From Candidatus Zambryskiibacteriota bacterium (lineage in GTDB: Bacteria > Patescibacteriota > Minisyncoccia > Phycocordibacterales > DATDWN01), in assembly GCA_016202965.1 (NCBI GenBank), contig JACQNQ010000029.1, forward strand, positions 1 through 15,786: a stretch of 15,786 nucleotides of DNA, written 5' to 3'. A program made the translations under genes and the position numbers. This document shows positions 1 to 6,354 of this stretch, piece by piece (position 1 is the first letter of the stretch; each line of letters starts with the position of its first letter). The notes below the pieces were generated by a model. The model was not told the origin of the DNA. It did not search any database and saw only the letters and a program-made list of their open reading frames with translations.

Positions 1-71
1 AAAATGCAAAGTTTTGGAATTCATCATTTTTAATTTTGAATTGTCATTTTGCATTTTGATATTTGCATTTT
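1..71 (-). repeat. Inverted-repeat element reaching the left edge
   Basis: Positions 42-71 match the terminal repeat at 1135-1164 in the same orientation at 29 of 30 bases. The repeat ends on the first base of the stop codon of the TraC-like gene. On the minus strand an ATG at 54 opens a frame to the edge beginning MQNDNSKLK, close to the MQNDSAKFK start of the intact four-helix-bundle gene at 1147, but the next residues (MMNSKTLHF) do not resemble it. AAAATGCAAA at 1-10 is the inverse of TTTGCATTTT at 48-57, so the other end may lie just outside the window. Either a gene-less element of about 90 bp or the 5' edge of another cassette fits. Confidence 0.6.
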
Positions 72-706
72 CAATTTATCTTAATCGGCTTTTCCGTGTC
101 TCCAGGATTAAATATTTTATAAAACAGCTCTATCACTTCCTCGGTGCCAAGCCGTATGACTCTTATGCCGCATCGGGAGAGACCTTGCTCAACAACTGAA
201 ACTCTTTGTTCCAACTGGGTCCGGTTTTCTTCAAAAGAGGCTTGCTTGCCCCTATTTTCTTCACCGGCTGACTGTTTTTGAAATAATGCCAGAGGACCGC
301 TTTTTATATTTATCAGCGCCGGGTCATAAGAAACGACAATAAAAAAACTTTTGGTCATTATGTTGGTAGTCTCGGTGAATTTTTTGATAAAACCGATATA
401 TTCAGTGGTCTGGATTTTCATTAAATCATTGACCTGTTCTTTATAACGCTCTTCCAAGAGGGCTATGTAAGGGCGTATATCCAGCCGTCTGGACTGAATG
501 GAGATTTGCACCGAAAAATCCAAAGAGTTCAAAAAATCTTGAAATTGCAAAATTATGGCCTGGCGCTCGTCGTCCGACTTAAGAGAAAAGTTGAGAGAGG
601 AAGCCAGCAAAACTCCGCGCATGCCGCCCTCTTTCAAAACCACTATGCCGTCGCGCACTTCTTGTATCGGCACGAATTCTTGCGTTGCTTTTGATGCTAC
701 AGCCAT
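71..706 (-). CDS. TraC-like domain protein of a type IV secretion-like system
   Basis: A 211-residue soluble protein with no signal peptide or membrane segment. It opens with a beta-rich segment (EFVPIQEVRDGIVVLKEGG, residues 9-27) followed by LLASSLNFSLKSDDERQAII, a pattern I associate with the N-terminal domain of TraC/VirB4-type conjugation ATPases. A helical part (about 75-110) and a strand region FFIVVSYDP follow. No Walker motif is present, so it is not the ATPase itself. In CPR genomes this domain is often a free-standing gene between a PrgI-family gene and the VirB4-like ATPase; here PrgI lies upstream and the ATPase would lie past the left edge. A TATAAT eight bases before the ATG may give it its own promoter, since a cassette separates it from the operon. 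Family assignment is from pattern memory. Confidence 0.7.
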   Translation of the reverse strand: MAVASKATQEFVPIQEVRDGIVVLKEGGMRGVLLASSLNFSLKSDDERQAIILQFQDFLNSLDFSVQISIQSRRLDIRPYIALLEERYKEQVNDLMKIQTTEYIGFIKKFTETTNIMTKSFFIVVSYDPALINIKSGPLALFQKQSAGEENRGKQASFEENRTQLEQRVSVVEQGLSRCGIRVIRLGTEEVIELFYKIFNPGDTEKPIKIN

Positions 707-714
707 AGGAGTAC

Positions 715-720
715 ATTATA
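715..720 (-). promoter_or_regulatory. Possible -10 box for the TraC-like gene
   Basis: On the minus strand TATAAT lies eight bases before the ATG at 706. It sits between the start codon and the outer end of the inverted repeat at 727. No clear -35 or TG extension is visible. It could restore expression of the gene cut off from PrgI by the cassette. Confidence 0.35.
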
Positions 721-726
721 GAATGA

Positions 727-756
727 AAAATGTAAATATCAAAATGCAAAATGACA
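727..756 (+). repeat. Left terminal inverted repeat of the cassette
   Basis: This 30-base unit is an exact inverse copy of 1135-1164. It lies about 20 bases past the stop codon of the four-helix-bundle gene and 20 bases upstream of the TraC-like start codon. Confidence 0.85.
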
Positions 757-775
757 ATTTAAAATAAAAAATATT

Positions 776-1147
776 TTACCTTTTTCCTTTCATGGTCAAA
801 ATACTTGAAGCTATTACATTTGCAATTTCCACGAGCTCTTTTAGAAGTAGTTCCAACTCTTTTTCATCTCCGTTATTGGTATCTTTTATCAATGATAACC
901 AAACCTTAGATTCGTTTGCAGATTTAAGAGAATGAGTAAAAAAGTTAATAAAATCTTTTTTTGATGATGCTGAGTTGGCTTCAATATAATTTGCTAATAC
1001 ACTCGTTCCGCTTCTTAATAATTGCTTACCCATTATTTCTGCAACATTACTTCTAGGTAGCTTATCAATAAACTTGATAAGTCTTAAAACCCAAGAGTAC
1101 AAACGATTTTTGAATTCAATTTTAAATTTTGCACTGTCATTTTGCAT
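776..1147 (-). CDS. Four-helix-bundle protein (23S rRNA intervening-sequence protein family)
   Basis: A 123-residue helical protein with the family's hallmark centre: KQLLRSGTSVLANYIEA (about residues 41-57), then SSKKDFINFFTHSLKSANES with the conserved Asn-Glu-Ser, then W and a leucine-rich C-terminal helix. Length and motif order match the S23/IVS four-helix-bundle family, first noted as ORFs inside intervening sequences of 23S rRNA genes in Leptospira and Coxiella. Biochemical function is not established; a nucleic-acid-binding role is often proposed. The first codons (MQNDSAKFK) are inside the right terminal repeat, so repeat and gene appear to travel together. It interrupts a secretion operon with which it has no obvious functional link. 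Confidence 0.88.
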   Translation of the reverse strand: MQNDSAKFKIEFKNRLYSWVLRLIKFIDKLPRSNVAEIMGKQLLRSGTSVLANYIEANSASSKKDFINFFTHSLKSANESKVWLSLIKDTNNGDEKELELLLKELVEIANVIASSILTMKGKR

Positions 1148-1164
1148 TTTGATATTTACATTTT
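1135..1164 (-). repeat. Right terminal inverted repeat of the cassette
   Basis: Exact inverse of 727-756 and 29/30 identical to 42-71. It holds the ATG (1147) of the four-helix-bundle gene. Its outer edge is three bases from the TAA stop codon (1168-1170) of the PrgI-like gene. Confidence 0.85.
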
Positions 1165-1167
1165 CAA

Positions 1168-1602
1168 TTATTTCGTGGTTTTTCCGTCTTCTCCCGTCAG
1201 AGGGTTAAGGTTCTCGTTTATGTCAAGCGACCAGGACAACTCCTTCAGTTTGCTGTCGGAGAGGCGAGGCACTTGGATTTGTCTCACCTCCGTCTTTGCT
1301 GTTGTATCCGGCGCCTTCTCTTTAGGCTGTTTTTTCCAGATGTAGAGATTTTTTTTGGTATAGTATAAAAAAGCCGATTCCAGAAAGTCTATAAATGGTT
1401 TATTGTTTATTTTGTAAAAAGCCAAAGCCAGTGAAAGTGGCGCTACAACGGCAATAAGCAAGAGAGCCAGATAGAAATATAAATATGTGTATATGATAAA
1501 GCACATGCCCGCTCCGCCGGCCAGATAAATAAATTGTCTTATGGTAAAAGGCCCGACTATTTTGTCTTCTATTTCTATAAATTGTGGAACTTGATAACGC
1601 AT
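1168..1602 (-). CDS. PrgI-family membrane protein of a type IV secretion-like system
   Basis: A 144-residue protein. The N-terminus (MRYQVPQFIEIEDKIVGPFT) followed by RQFIYLAGG leads into two adjacent hydrophobic segments at about residues 27-42 and 43-62, then a short basic cytoplasmic stretch (YKINNKPFIDFLESAFLYYT) and a polar tail. That layout is typical of PrgI-family proteins, found next to VirB4-like ATPases in Gram-positive and CPR conjugation-like loci and probably part of the membrane channel. The start is the first ATG and fits the family's N-terminus; there is no recognisable Shine-Dalgarno sequence because an inverted-repeat element ends five bases before the ATG. The last codons run to the boundary of the downstream cassette. 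Confidence 0.8.
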   Translation of the reverse strand: MRYQVPQFIEIEDKIVGPFTIRQFIYLAGGAGMCFIIYTYLYFYLALLLIAVVAPLSLALAFYKINNKPFIDFLESAFLYYTKKNLYIWKKQPKEKAPDTTAKTEVRQIQVPRLSDSKLKELSWSLDINENLNPLTGEDGKTTK

Positions 1603-1606
1603 TTGG

Positions 1607-1818
1607 GTAGAAGTTAGAATATAGAATTAAGAATGTAGCAGAGATGACTTTTTTGTAAGACTATTTAGCGTCTTGCCTATAAGTATAATCCTTTCCTCTG
1701 AATCTCTCCAATCATTTTCTTTTAAATACTTCAAGTCTTTTGATATAAAAAGTTGATTTAGAACTTCATTTTTTAGTTTTCATATTCTATCTTCTAACTT
1801 CTATATTCTATCTTCTAC
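1607..1818 (-). mobile_element. Degenerate inverted-repeat element with a four-helix-bundle gene remnant
   Basis: The ends 1607-1626 and 1799-1818 are inverse copies at 19 of 20 bases (GTAGAAGWTAGAATATAGAA). The right end is longer, with the motif family repeated (TAGAAGTTAGAAGATAGAAT). The repeat differs in sequence from that of the 727-1164 cassette. The interior encodes only the C-terminal part of a four-helix-bundle protein. The right end contains the TAG stop codon (1815-1817) of the upstream gene; the left end stops five bases before the PrgI-like ATG. Confidence 0.55.
1627..1779 (-). pseudogene. 3' fragment of a four-helix-bundle gene
   Basis: An open stretch of 50 codons, with no start codon, ending in TAA. 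The translation contains NEVLNQLFISKDLKYL followed by KENDW and IILIGKTLNSLTKKS. This is the C-terminal signature of the four-helix-bundle/IVS family: a helix ending in a Tyr-Leu turn, then a last helix of the type x-x-G-x-x-L-N-x-L-x-K-S. The N-terminal helices, including the KQL.RS...N..EA region, are gone, and a stop codon followed by the inverted repeat lies immediately upstream. It is too short for the fold, so I call it a remnant. Confidence 0.7.
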
Positions 1819-2525
1819 TCAATCGGTTCGCGGTACGGATCCACGCCGTATTTTTTAGCAGGAATTTCTGATATTACTTTTTCTTCTTTTACGCTTTTGA
1901 CGACATTGTTTAATTTGCTGTCAATGATATTTTCTGATTTTTGTCTGATTTCTATATTTTCACTCCCGGCTTCTATTTTAGGTTTATTTATCCGAACGGG
2001 TTCACCCTTTTCTACCACGGGTAAATTAGCCGGTCGCACCTCCGGTACATATGGAACATGAGATATAGCCCCATCGGTTTTTTTAACCTCCGCTTTTATG
2101 TTGGCAAAAACATTATTTGATTGTTCGACCGTAACTTTTTGTGATTCTGATTTTGGATTTGATTGGAAATTGGAAATTTGGATTTTGGATTTTATCGGCG
2201 TTAGTTTTTGTTGTTTGTTTTCTATAACGCCGAGCGCATATTCAAACACCCGATTTTCCAAATCCTCGATAATTTGTCCGGCCAGAAGTTTTGATATGCC
2301 GAGCTCTGATGTCATCAAACTGGTAAAAGTATCCGGCGTATCAAGTCCAATGAGAACAAACAAAACATTATTTATCAAAGTGTCAGTCTGGCCAGGACCG
2401 AGAGAATATTTCTTGGCGATTTCCGTCACTCTTTTCTCCCACTCTCCGTCGAAAACCAAATCCTGCACCGCTTGCGGCAGATTTTTTATAAATTCTTGCG
2501 TGTTATTTTGTGTTTTATCCTCCAT
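1815..2525 (-). CDS. Helical linker protein of the secretion-like operon, function unknown
   Basis: A 236-residue soluble protein I do not recognise by family. Residues 10-102 are predicted helical (FIKNLPQAVQDLVFDGEWE, then ISKLLAGQIIEDLENRVFEY) and look like a compact domain. Residues 103-225 are polar, low-complexity and probably disordered. The C-terminus YGVDPYREPIE is compact and may be a short interaction motif. There is no signal peptide or membrane segment. Residues 110-126 come from a repeat-like DNA insertion (2148-2198). It starts nine bases after the VirB6/TrbL-like gene and is surely cotranscribed with it, suggesting a cytoplasmic partner of the secretion complex. Its TAG stop codon lies inside the inverted repeat of the next element. 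Confidence 0.75.
   Translation of the reverse strand: MEDKTQNNTQEFIKNLPQAVQDLVFDGEWEKRVTEIAKKYSLGPGQTDTLINNVLFVLIGLDTPDTFTSLMTSELGISKLLAGQIIEDLENRVFEYALGVIENKQQKLTPIKSKIQISNFQSNPKSESQKVTVEQSNNVFANIKAEVKKTDGAISHVPYVPEVRPANLPVVEKGEPVRINKPKIEAGSENIEIRQKSENIIDSKLNNVVKSVKEEKVISEIPAKKYGVDPYREPIE
2148..2198 (-). repeat. Repeat-like AT-rich insertion inside a coding sequence
   Basis: On the minus strand this stretch is built from the units ATCCAAAATCC, AAATTTCC and AATTTCC. It encodes PIKSKIQISNFQSNPKS at the junction of the helical domain and the disordered tail. The monotonous TCCAA phrasing is unlike the rest of the gene. I recall similar intergenic repeats in CPR and other genomes, but that needs a search. 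Confidence 0.45.
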
Positions 2526-2534
2526 ATATTATAT

Positions 2535-4370
2535 TTATGTTGTTGGTGGTGGAGTTGGAGGTGTTACTGGCGGTGTTTCTGTAGGAGTTTCTGCTCTTTC
2601 TTCTGTCATTTCTTTTACTATATCAGCAATTTTTTCTCCTTTGCTTTTTTCTCCTTTTCTAATTGCTTTGGCTATTACTTGATTGTCAGCTTTTGTTGTC
2701 GGGCTTAAGGAAGAAACTGCACCTAATGGAACCTTGAATGCGTTTTTTGTGTATCGCCATGCCGCACTTTCATTTTCAAAAGTTTTAGCGTATTTTTCAA
2801 CTCTACTTACCTTTTTTATATCTTTGATTTGTTCACCAATAGCTTTTGCTTCATTTTGCAATCTGAATTTTTCGGTGCCCCTTTGCATCGTAGACGCTTC
2901 TTCTTGTAGACCCTTTTTCTCCTCTTCTAGTTTGGATATTGCCTCATCTTCACCACGACCTTTTAGCATTTTTGCAAACTCTGCTTCAGCCTTACCTTTT
3001 GCTTCCAAATCTTTTTGGAAACTGACCTTCTTTGCGTCTGCTCCTTTACCAAAATCAACACCTGCAGTTTTTGCGAGACCCTTAAATTGTTCCGCTGATC
3101 TGATATCAAAAGTACTTTTGGCCGCTTTATCACCTCCCATCATTGTCCATTGTCCAACTTTTCTAGTAACAAAACTGTCACTTACCGCCATGTTTTTCAA
3201 ACGCTCACTGTTTGCAATAGCATTTCCAGCTCTTCCGAGAGTGGCTCTACCCGCTTTTGCAGCATTACCCATTATCGCTCCGCCAGCAAAAGTCATGGCT
3301 TTGCCGGAAAAATCTTTAATTTGGGCCGCTCCTTGAGTGGCGAATTTTTTGGAAATGACAAGAGAAGCAATGGCCAGACCGATAACAATGGCAAAGTTGA
3401 GTAATAGCGGGATGGAACCGGAAGATTTTAGAGGACCTTGTCCAAAACTGGCCCACTGCGCGGGGTCCAGAGCTATACCGGTAAAATTCGGACTGGTTAT
3501 AAGAGTCAAAGTCACCCAAGTCATAAGCATATAAATCGGAGCAAACAAAAGCTGTCCCCATAGAGAATCCCACCAATCATCGGCATATTTTTTTATGCTT
3601 GGCAATACCGTACCAAGAGCCATACCGACGAAACCAAGCGGAGAAAGAATCAAAAGTAAAATGAGAATAATGTATCTGACCACGAACAAAACACTGATGG
3701 CAAAAAAAACAAATGATGTTACCAGTATCAAGACGGAAGCCATCACGGTTATCACCAGGTAGTTATAGTTGTCATCGGTTTGCGACGAATCACTTTGTAT
3801 AATGGAAGCTCCGGAAAGAAATCCTTGCGTTCCCAGAGACTGCTGATAGGCATTGGACAGTCCGCCCGTTGTGTCAGTGCTTTCTGTATTACTCAAGATA
3901 CTGTTGTAAAGTCCGATAGTCGCGATATTTGAAGCGTCAATCATCAATTTTGTGAAAAACAAACTGAAGTTTATGAGAAGAGAAGCCAAAACGATGCCGG
4001 TGATGAATTTTTTGATTTTAGCCGAGTCGCTTTGGCCTATAATCATCAGTATGCCCTCGTAGACCAAAAGAAAAACGAAAGCGATATTCACCAAGTCCCG
4101 CAGAACTTTCCAGGCGATATTGATGCCGGTCATTCCGGAGATATTTTTGGCCATATCCACTATGGTTGTGTCTATGACAAAGTTTAACAGTGTGCCGGCA
4201 ATCCATAAAATCAGACTGATTATTTGGAATACTACATAAGAGAGAGCGTTCAGCATTGGCACAAGCGACCATCCGGCCAGAAAAGAAAAAACATCGGCAT
4301 AAGCAAAGTTAGGACTAAATATCCCAATCAGTAATATGGATATTCCAATGTATGGCAAAAATCTTCGCAT
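2535..4370 (-). CDS. VirB6/TrbL-like polytopic membrane protein with cytoplasmic coiled-coil tail
   Basis: A 611-residue protein. A signal-like N-terminus ends near ANFAYA-type residues 20-25 (PNFAYA). Hydrophobic segments lie at about 41-65, 90-112, 121-141, 205-243 (probably two passes), 268-290 and 321-340. The FVVRYIILILLLILSPLGF region followed by a WW-D-W stretch is typical of VirB6/TrbL-like channel proteins of CPR and Gram-positive conjugation-like systems. From residue 341 the protein is hydrophilic: an Ala/Gly-rich stretch, a charged coiled coil at about 455-520, a basic segment and a Pro/Thr tail (TPTETPPVTPPTPPPTT). It would form the inner channel, with the tail in the cytoplasm. 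Its ATG follows the upstream stop codon after one base, so the two genes are translationally coupled. Confidence 0.75.
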   Translation of the reverse strand: MRRFLPYIGISILLIGIFSPNFAYADVFSFLAGWSLVPMLNALSYVVFQIISLILWIAGTLLNFVIDTTIVDMAKNISGMTGINIAWKVLRDLVNIAFVFLLVYEGILMIIGQSDSAKIKKFITGIVLASLLINFSLFFTKLMIDASNIATIGLYNSILSNTESTDTTGGLSNAYQQSLGTQGFLSGASIIQSDSSQTDDNYNYLVITVMASVLILVTSFVFFAISVLFVVRYIILILLLILSPLGFVGMALGTVLPSIKKYADDWWDSLWGQLLFAPIYMLMTWVTLTLITSPNFTGIALDPAQWASFGQGPLKSSGSIPLLLNFAIVIGLAIASLVISKKFATQGAAQIKDFSGKAMTFAGGAIMGNAAKAGRATLGRAGNAIANSERLKNMAVSDSFVTRKVGQWTMMGGDKAAKSTFDIRSAEQFKGLAKTAGVDFGKGADAKKVSFQKDLEAKGKAEAEFAKMLKGRGEDEAISKLEEEKKGLQEEASTMQRGTEKFRLQNEAKAIGEQIKDIKKVSRVEKYAKTFENESAAWRYTKNAFKVPLGAVSSLSPTTKADNQVIAKAIRKGEKSKGEKIADIVKEMTEERAETPTETPPVTPPTPPPTT

Positions 4371-4371
4371 T

Positions 4372-6294
4372 TTAGTTTACAATAACTGTGGCCCAAGCTT
4401 CGCGCCAAGCTCCGACATTTCCACCCACATAAGCTCCGGATGCGTCCAAAGTTTTAAGAGAAACCACTTTCGGTTTATAAGTTCCTGCGGCGGAGTAACT
4501 GCATTTGACCGGAGATATATATGTGTTTTGGGGAGTCAAAACCTGCGCATTTATCCAGCCGGGCGGAACAGGAGGCAAAGTGTCGCCCCGAGCTCTGTCG
4601 CAGTAGAAATAATAATAGAATTGACCGGTATCAGGATTGGTAGCGGTAAGAGAGATGTTATTTAGAGGGGCTGTTCCGGAGACAGAAGAAGCGGTCAATG
4701 TCGGTTCTGTTGGTTGAAGAGCGGTTACTTTGGGAGCGCTGCAACTTGCGTCAGTGCCGTTATTTATTCCGTTACAAGTCCAATTCCAAGGCCCGGAACC
4801 GGTTACAACGGAAGCAATGCCGTAAGAACACAAGTTGGTTGTTGGAACGGAAGAGACAGGAGTGCTTGTTGCCGTTCCGCAAACGCCACTTGTAGGGGGT
4901 GTCCCCGCTGATTGAGAAGGTTCTGCCGGTTCGACCACATTTACCGTTCGTCTGGCCTCAAGCGCCGAAACTCCTTTTGAATTTGTCACATTATATTTAA
5001 TAAAATATGTTCCTGCGGTATTCAAATCAACATTACTCTCCGTTTCTATATTTTCTGAAATATCTCCGTCTAGAACATCGTAAGCCGACGCTCCCAGATC
5101 CACATCCGCGCCGATAACCGCTCTTATCGGATTTGCCAGATGGGGAGTAATGATTGGCGGAACATTAATAGGAGCTCTGGATTCGTTAAGAAGGTCGTCC
5201 GTAAATCTCCTGGTCCCGCTTCCTGTTCCTGACCCCGTGTCGCTTGTTCCTCGCAAACCGTTGCCGATTCCGCCGACCACTTTGCCGACAAGCTGTTCAA
5301 AAAGAGCGCCGATAATTTCATTTAATTCGTCCGCCGCTTCCAGTTGGCTAAATGTGGTGCCGAGGACTTTTGTCAGCTGGTCGTTTATGACGCTTCCGGG
5401 AGTGACTACTTCCTTTGCTACATTACAGGTTTCTGGAGTGATAGTATCTCCTTGTGCGCCAACACACTCATCATATGCAGGTTGAGTTGCCCCAATACAT
5501 TCTTTTGTTTCTACTTTTGCTACGCCAAATAAACATACCTCCCCACCAGTTGGTGGTTCAGATCCAGCTGGACATTTTCTTACTGTCACTTCTGTTCCTA
5601 GACATTGGGAGTTATGATGCACAGTTGTCCCAAGACATTTTTTAACAGCAGGTTTAGTGTGACCAGCCGGACATTTTTCATAAGACAGAAATCCTCTGCC
5701 TTGGTCAAGCTGTTTCTGATATTTTTCTCTTCCGGAACTTATTTGTGCGGACAGCTGGTCTTTTGTGTCAAGGTATGTTCCGTAAGGATTATTTCGATTG
5801 TTTTGGGTAACATTGAACCAACCGTCCCACCCGCCTTGGCTAAAATCGTTTATAAAAGAGTTATAGTTTCGTTCAAACTGACCCAAACTGCAAGAATAGT
5901 AACGATTATCCGTTTCGGCCAGATAGTTTTTGACTAGAGCCAGTCTGACTTGAGCTCTGAACGGACCGCAAACATTGCTTAATCCGCCGGAAGAAAGCAG
6001 TTTTGAGGCCTCGGTATCGGCAACTCCCAGAAAAAACTGTCCCGGGTCCGTGACATAAGCAGGATTGCCTTGAAAGCCGGAGTTTATCCAGTTGACCGTT
6101 TGAGCGGTCAGTTTCCTGAGAATATTTTTTGCCAGTGTTGAGGCCGCGAAGTCCAGCCCGTATTCCTTGGCCGCTTGGGAAATATCAATATATTGGGCGT
6201 ATCCTTTTTGCGGAGAGACAAATAATAAAGAGAGGATAATAACCGTAATCCCGCATAATTTTTTAGCATGGTTTATATGATTTAAAAAAGACAT
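4372..6294 (-). CDS. Secreted Cys-rich protein with Ig-like (DUF5011-type) and PKD-like domains
   Basis: I take the ATG at 6294 (640 residues) over the in-frame ATG at 6330, because a TATAAT lies at 6307-6312 and MSFLNHINHAKKLCGITVII gives a clean signal peptide ending at YAQ (about residue 33). Domains in order: an unassigned N-terminal domain (35-205); a Cys-rich region (208-290) with two KCPAG motifs and four x-C-[LIV]-G-[TA] repeats; a Gly/Ser/Thr linker (340-362); an Ig-like domain (388-455) with the DVLDGDIS motif of cell-surface DUF5011/HYR-type modules; a small Cys module with GSGPWNWTCNG (470-521); and a PKD-like domain to the C-terminus. It heads the VirB6/PrgI/TraC operon, so an extracellular adhesin or surface component of that machine is plausible. 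No known VirB homologue was recognised. Confidence 0.7.
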   Translation of the reverse strand: MSFLNHINHAKKLCGITVIILSLLFVSPQKGYAQYIDISQAAKEYGLDFAASTLAKNILRKLTAQTVNWINSGFQGNPAYVTDPGQFFLGVADTEASKLLSSGGLSNVCGPFRAQVRLALVKNYLAETDNRYYSCSLGQFERNYNSFINDFSQGGWDGWFNVTQNNRNNPYGTYLDTKDQLSAQISSGREKYQKQLDQGRGFLSYEKCPAGHTKPAVKKCLGTTVHHNSQCLGTEVTVRKCPAGSEPPTGGEVCLFGVAKVETKECIGATQPAYDECVGAQGDTITPETCNVAKEVVTPGSVINDQLTKVLGTTFSQLEAADELNEIIGALFEQLVGKVVGGIGNGLRGTSDTGSGTGSGTRRFTDDLLNESRAPINVPPIITPHLANPIRAVIGADVDLGASAYDVLDGDISENIETESNVDLNTAGTYFIKYNVTNSKGVSALEARRTVNVVEPAEPSQSAGTPPTSGVCGTATSTPVSSVPTTNLCSYGIASVVTGSGPWNWTCNGINNGTDASCSAPKVTALQPTEPTLTASSVSGTAPLNNISLTATNPDTGQFYYYFYCDRARGDTLPPVPPGWINAQVLTPQNTYISPVKCSYSAAGTYKPKVVSLKTLDASGAYVGGNVGAWREAWATVIVN

Positions 6295-6295
6295 A

Positions 6296-6315
6296 GTATA
6301 TAAACAATTATATAC
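6296..6315 (-). promoter_or_regulatory. Promoter with palindromic -10 region for the secretion-like operon
   Basis: On the minus strand TATAAT (6312-6307) lies 12 bases before the ATG at 6294. It is embedded in a perfect palindrome, GTATATAA-ACAA-TTATATAC. No convincing -35 was found. A transcript from here would have a leader of only a few bases and would exclude the upstream ATG at 6330. The palindrome could be an operator or simple AT-rich symmetry. Confidence 0.45.
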
Positions 6316-6354
6316 CGTTTTGTCTTCCAAAGACCAGCATTTATGTTGATAAGA

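Larger units (their letters stand above)
727..1164 (-). mobile_element. Candidate cassette: four-helix-bundle gene between 30-bp inverted repeats
   Basis: The ends at 727-756 and 1135-1164 are exact inverse copies over 30 bases; outward ends read AAAATGTAAATATC. The only gene inside is the four-helix-bundle gene at 776-1147, whose start codon and first codons lie in the right-hand repeat. The cassette sits between the PrgI-like and TraC-like genes, starting four bases past the PrgI stop codon. No transposase and no clear target-site duplication are visible. Mobility is inferred from the repeats, from the third copy at 42-71 and from a decayed relative at 1607-1818. Confidence 0.6.

Noticed and set aside
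2098..3336. Long plus-strand open frames (2098-2682 and 2683-3336) opposite the secretion genes
   Set aside because: They lie antisense to genes with clear domain patterns, have biased Ser/Phe/Cys-rich translations typical of reverse frames, and show no start signals.
5461..5680. Possible recent insertion of the Cys-repeat region, because its base composition looks softer than its flanks
   Set aside because: The frame and Cys pattern continue smoothly on both sides and no repeat borders were found; internal duplication explains it equally well.
5150..5937. Plus-strand frames opposite the Cys-rich secreted protein
   Set aside because: These are shadows of the real minus-strand gene; the translations contain no recognisable domain.
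6295..6330. Longer N-terminus MEDKTVYNCLYT of the Cys-rich protein
   Set aside because: The -10 box lies inside this stretch, and the signal peptide begins cleanly at the ATG at 6294.
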